A stretch of 64,000 bases of DNA from Sphingomonas citricola (GTDB lineage: Bacteria > Pseudomonadota > Alphaproteobacteria > Sphingomonadales > Sphingomonadaceae), in contig NZ_JAHXZM010000008.1 in NCBI RefSeq assembly GCF_019429535.1, positions 1 through 64,000 on the forward strand, written 5' to 3'. Shown here piece after piece: positions 63,903 through 64,000 of this stretch (positions are counted from its first letter, which is position 1; every line of letters starts with the position of its first letter). The position numbers and the translations under genes are program-made. A model generated the notes under the pieces. The model did not search any database. It was given only the letters and a program-made list of their open reading frames with translations, and was not told the DNA's origin.

Positions 63903-64000
63903 TCAAGACAGCGGCGGTTGGCCGTTCGATGCGGTTAGCCCGCCGTCGACCGGCAGGTTCACGCCCGTCACGAAGTGCGCGTCCTCGCTCGCCAAGAACG
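63903..64000 (-). CDS. SDR family oxidoreductase (partial, C-terminus)
   Basis: Only the last 32 residues are in the window: FLASEDAHFVTGVNLPVDGG, then LTASNGQPPLS and the stop. The FVTGVNLPVDGG end is the classical SDR C-terminal signature. It lies upstream of, and on the same strand as, the 63031 gene, separated by 140 bases. Confidence 0.8.
   Translation of the reverse strand, partial: FLASEDAHFVTGVNLPVDGGLTASNGQPPLS

Overview
The window looks like DNA from a GC-rich alphaproteobacterium, most likely Sphingomonas or a close relative. The indications are the GC-rich codon use, the TonB-dependent receptor types, the small secreted proteins of sphingomonad style, and an RPA-type (RepA) replicon of the kind known from sphingomonad megaplasmids. 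The genus is inferred from sequence character only.

Layout. (1) 1-15,170: a polysaccharide (EPS or O-antigen type) locus with five complete glycosyltransferases, a partial RgpF-like protein, a Wzx-like flippase, a Wzy-like polymerase, an acyltransferase-3, an SGNH esterase, a secreted beta-helix lipoprotein, and an aldo/keto reductase translationally coupled to a GMC oxidoreductase. (2) 15,200-22,050: a plasmid-type replication and partition block. It holds RepA (RPA family) flanked by iterons, a winged-helix replicon-associated protein, a GtrA-fused polyprenol-phosphate glycosyltransferase, and a ParA/ribbon-helix-helix partition pair with tandem repeats and clustered palindromes. (3) 22,900-39,600: a type I secretion system (TolC, ABC, HlyD) between two very large RTX-type cargo genes, a serralysin-like metalloprotease and an ExeM-like nuclease. 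A tRNA-Pro(TGG) gene lies beside the nuclease gene. (4) 39,700-48,300: a siderophore-type TonB receptor, an unknown membrane protein, a LOV-histidine kinase-receiver blue-light sensor, an alpha/beta hydrolase-SDR pair, and the priming polyprenyl glycosylphosphotransferase for polysaccharide synthesis. (5) 48,500-53,500: an HNH nuclease, small unknowns, a DUF2252 protein and a YeiB/HGSNAT-like membrane acyltransferase. (6) 53,600-64,000: two further TonB receptors (one without a normal start codon), three secreted unknowns and two SDRs, the last cut by the window edge.

How it fits together. The glycosyltransferases, flippase, polymerase and esterase/acyltransferase genes, with the priming transferase about 31 kb away, form most of a Wzx/Wzy polysaccharide pathway. 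No Wza/Wzc/Wzb exporter is seen here. The secretion operon most plausibly exports both giant RTX proteins, which end in the same three residues and carry related short-repeat modules near the C-terminus. An origin and partition system together with a tRNA gene suggests a chromid or large secondary replicon, or a plasmid integrated in the chromosome.

Most starts were chosen from Shine-Dalgarno spacing and signal peptides. Functional names rest on motif recognition without any database search.
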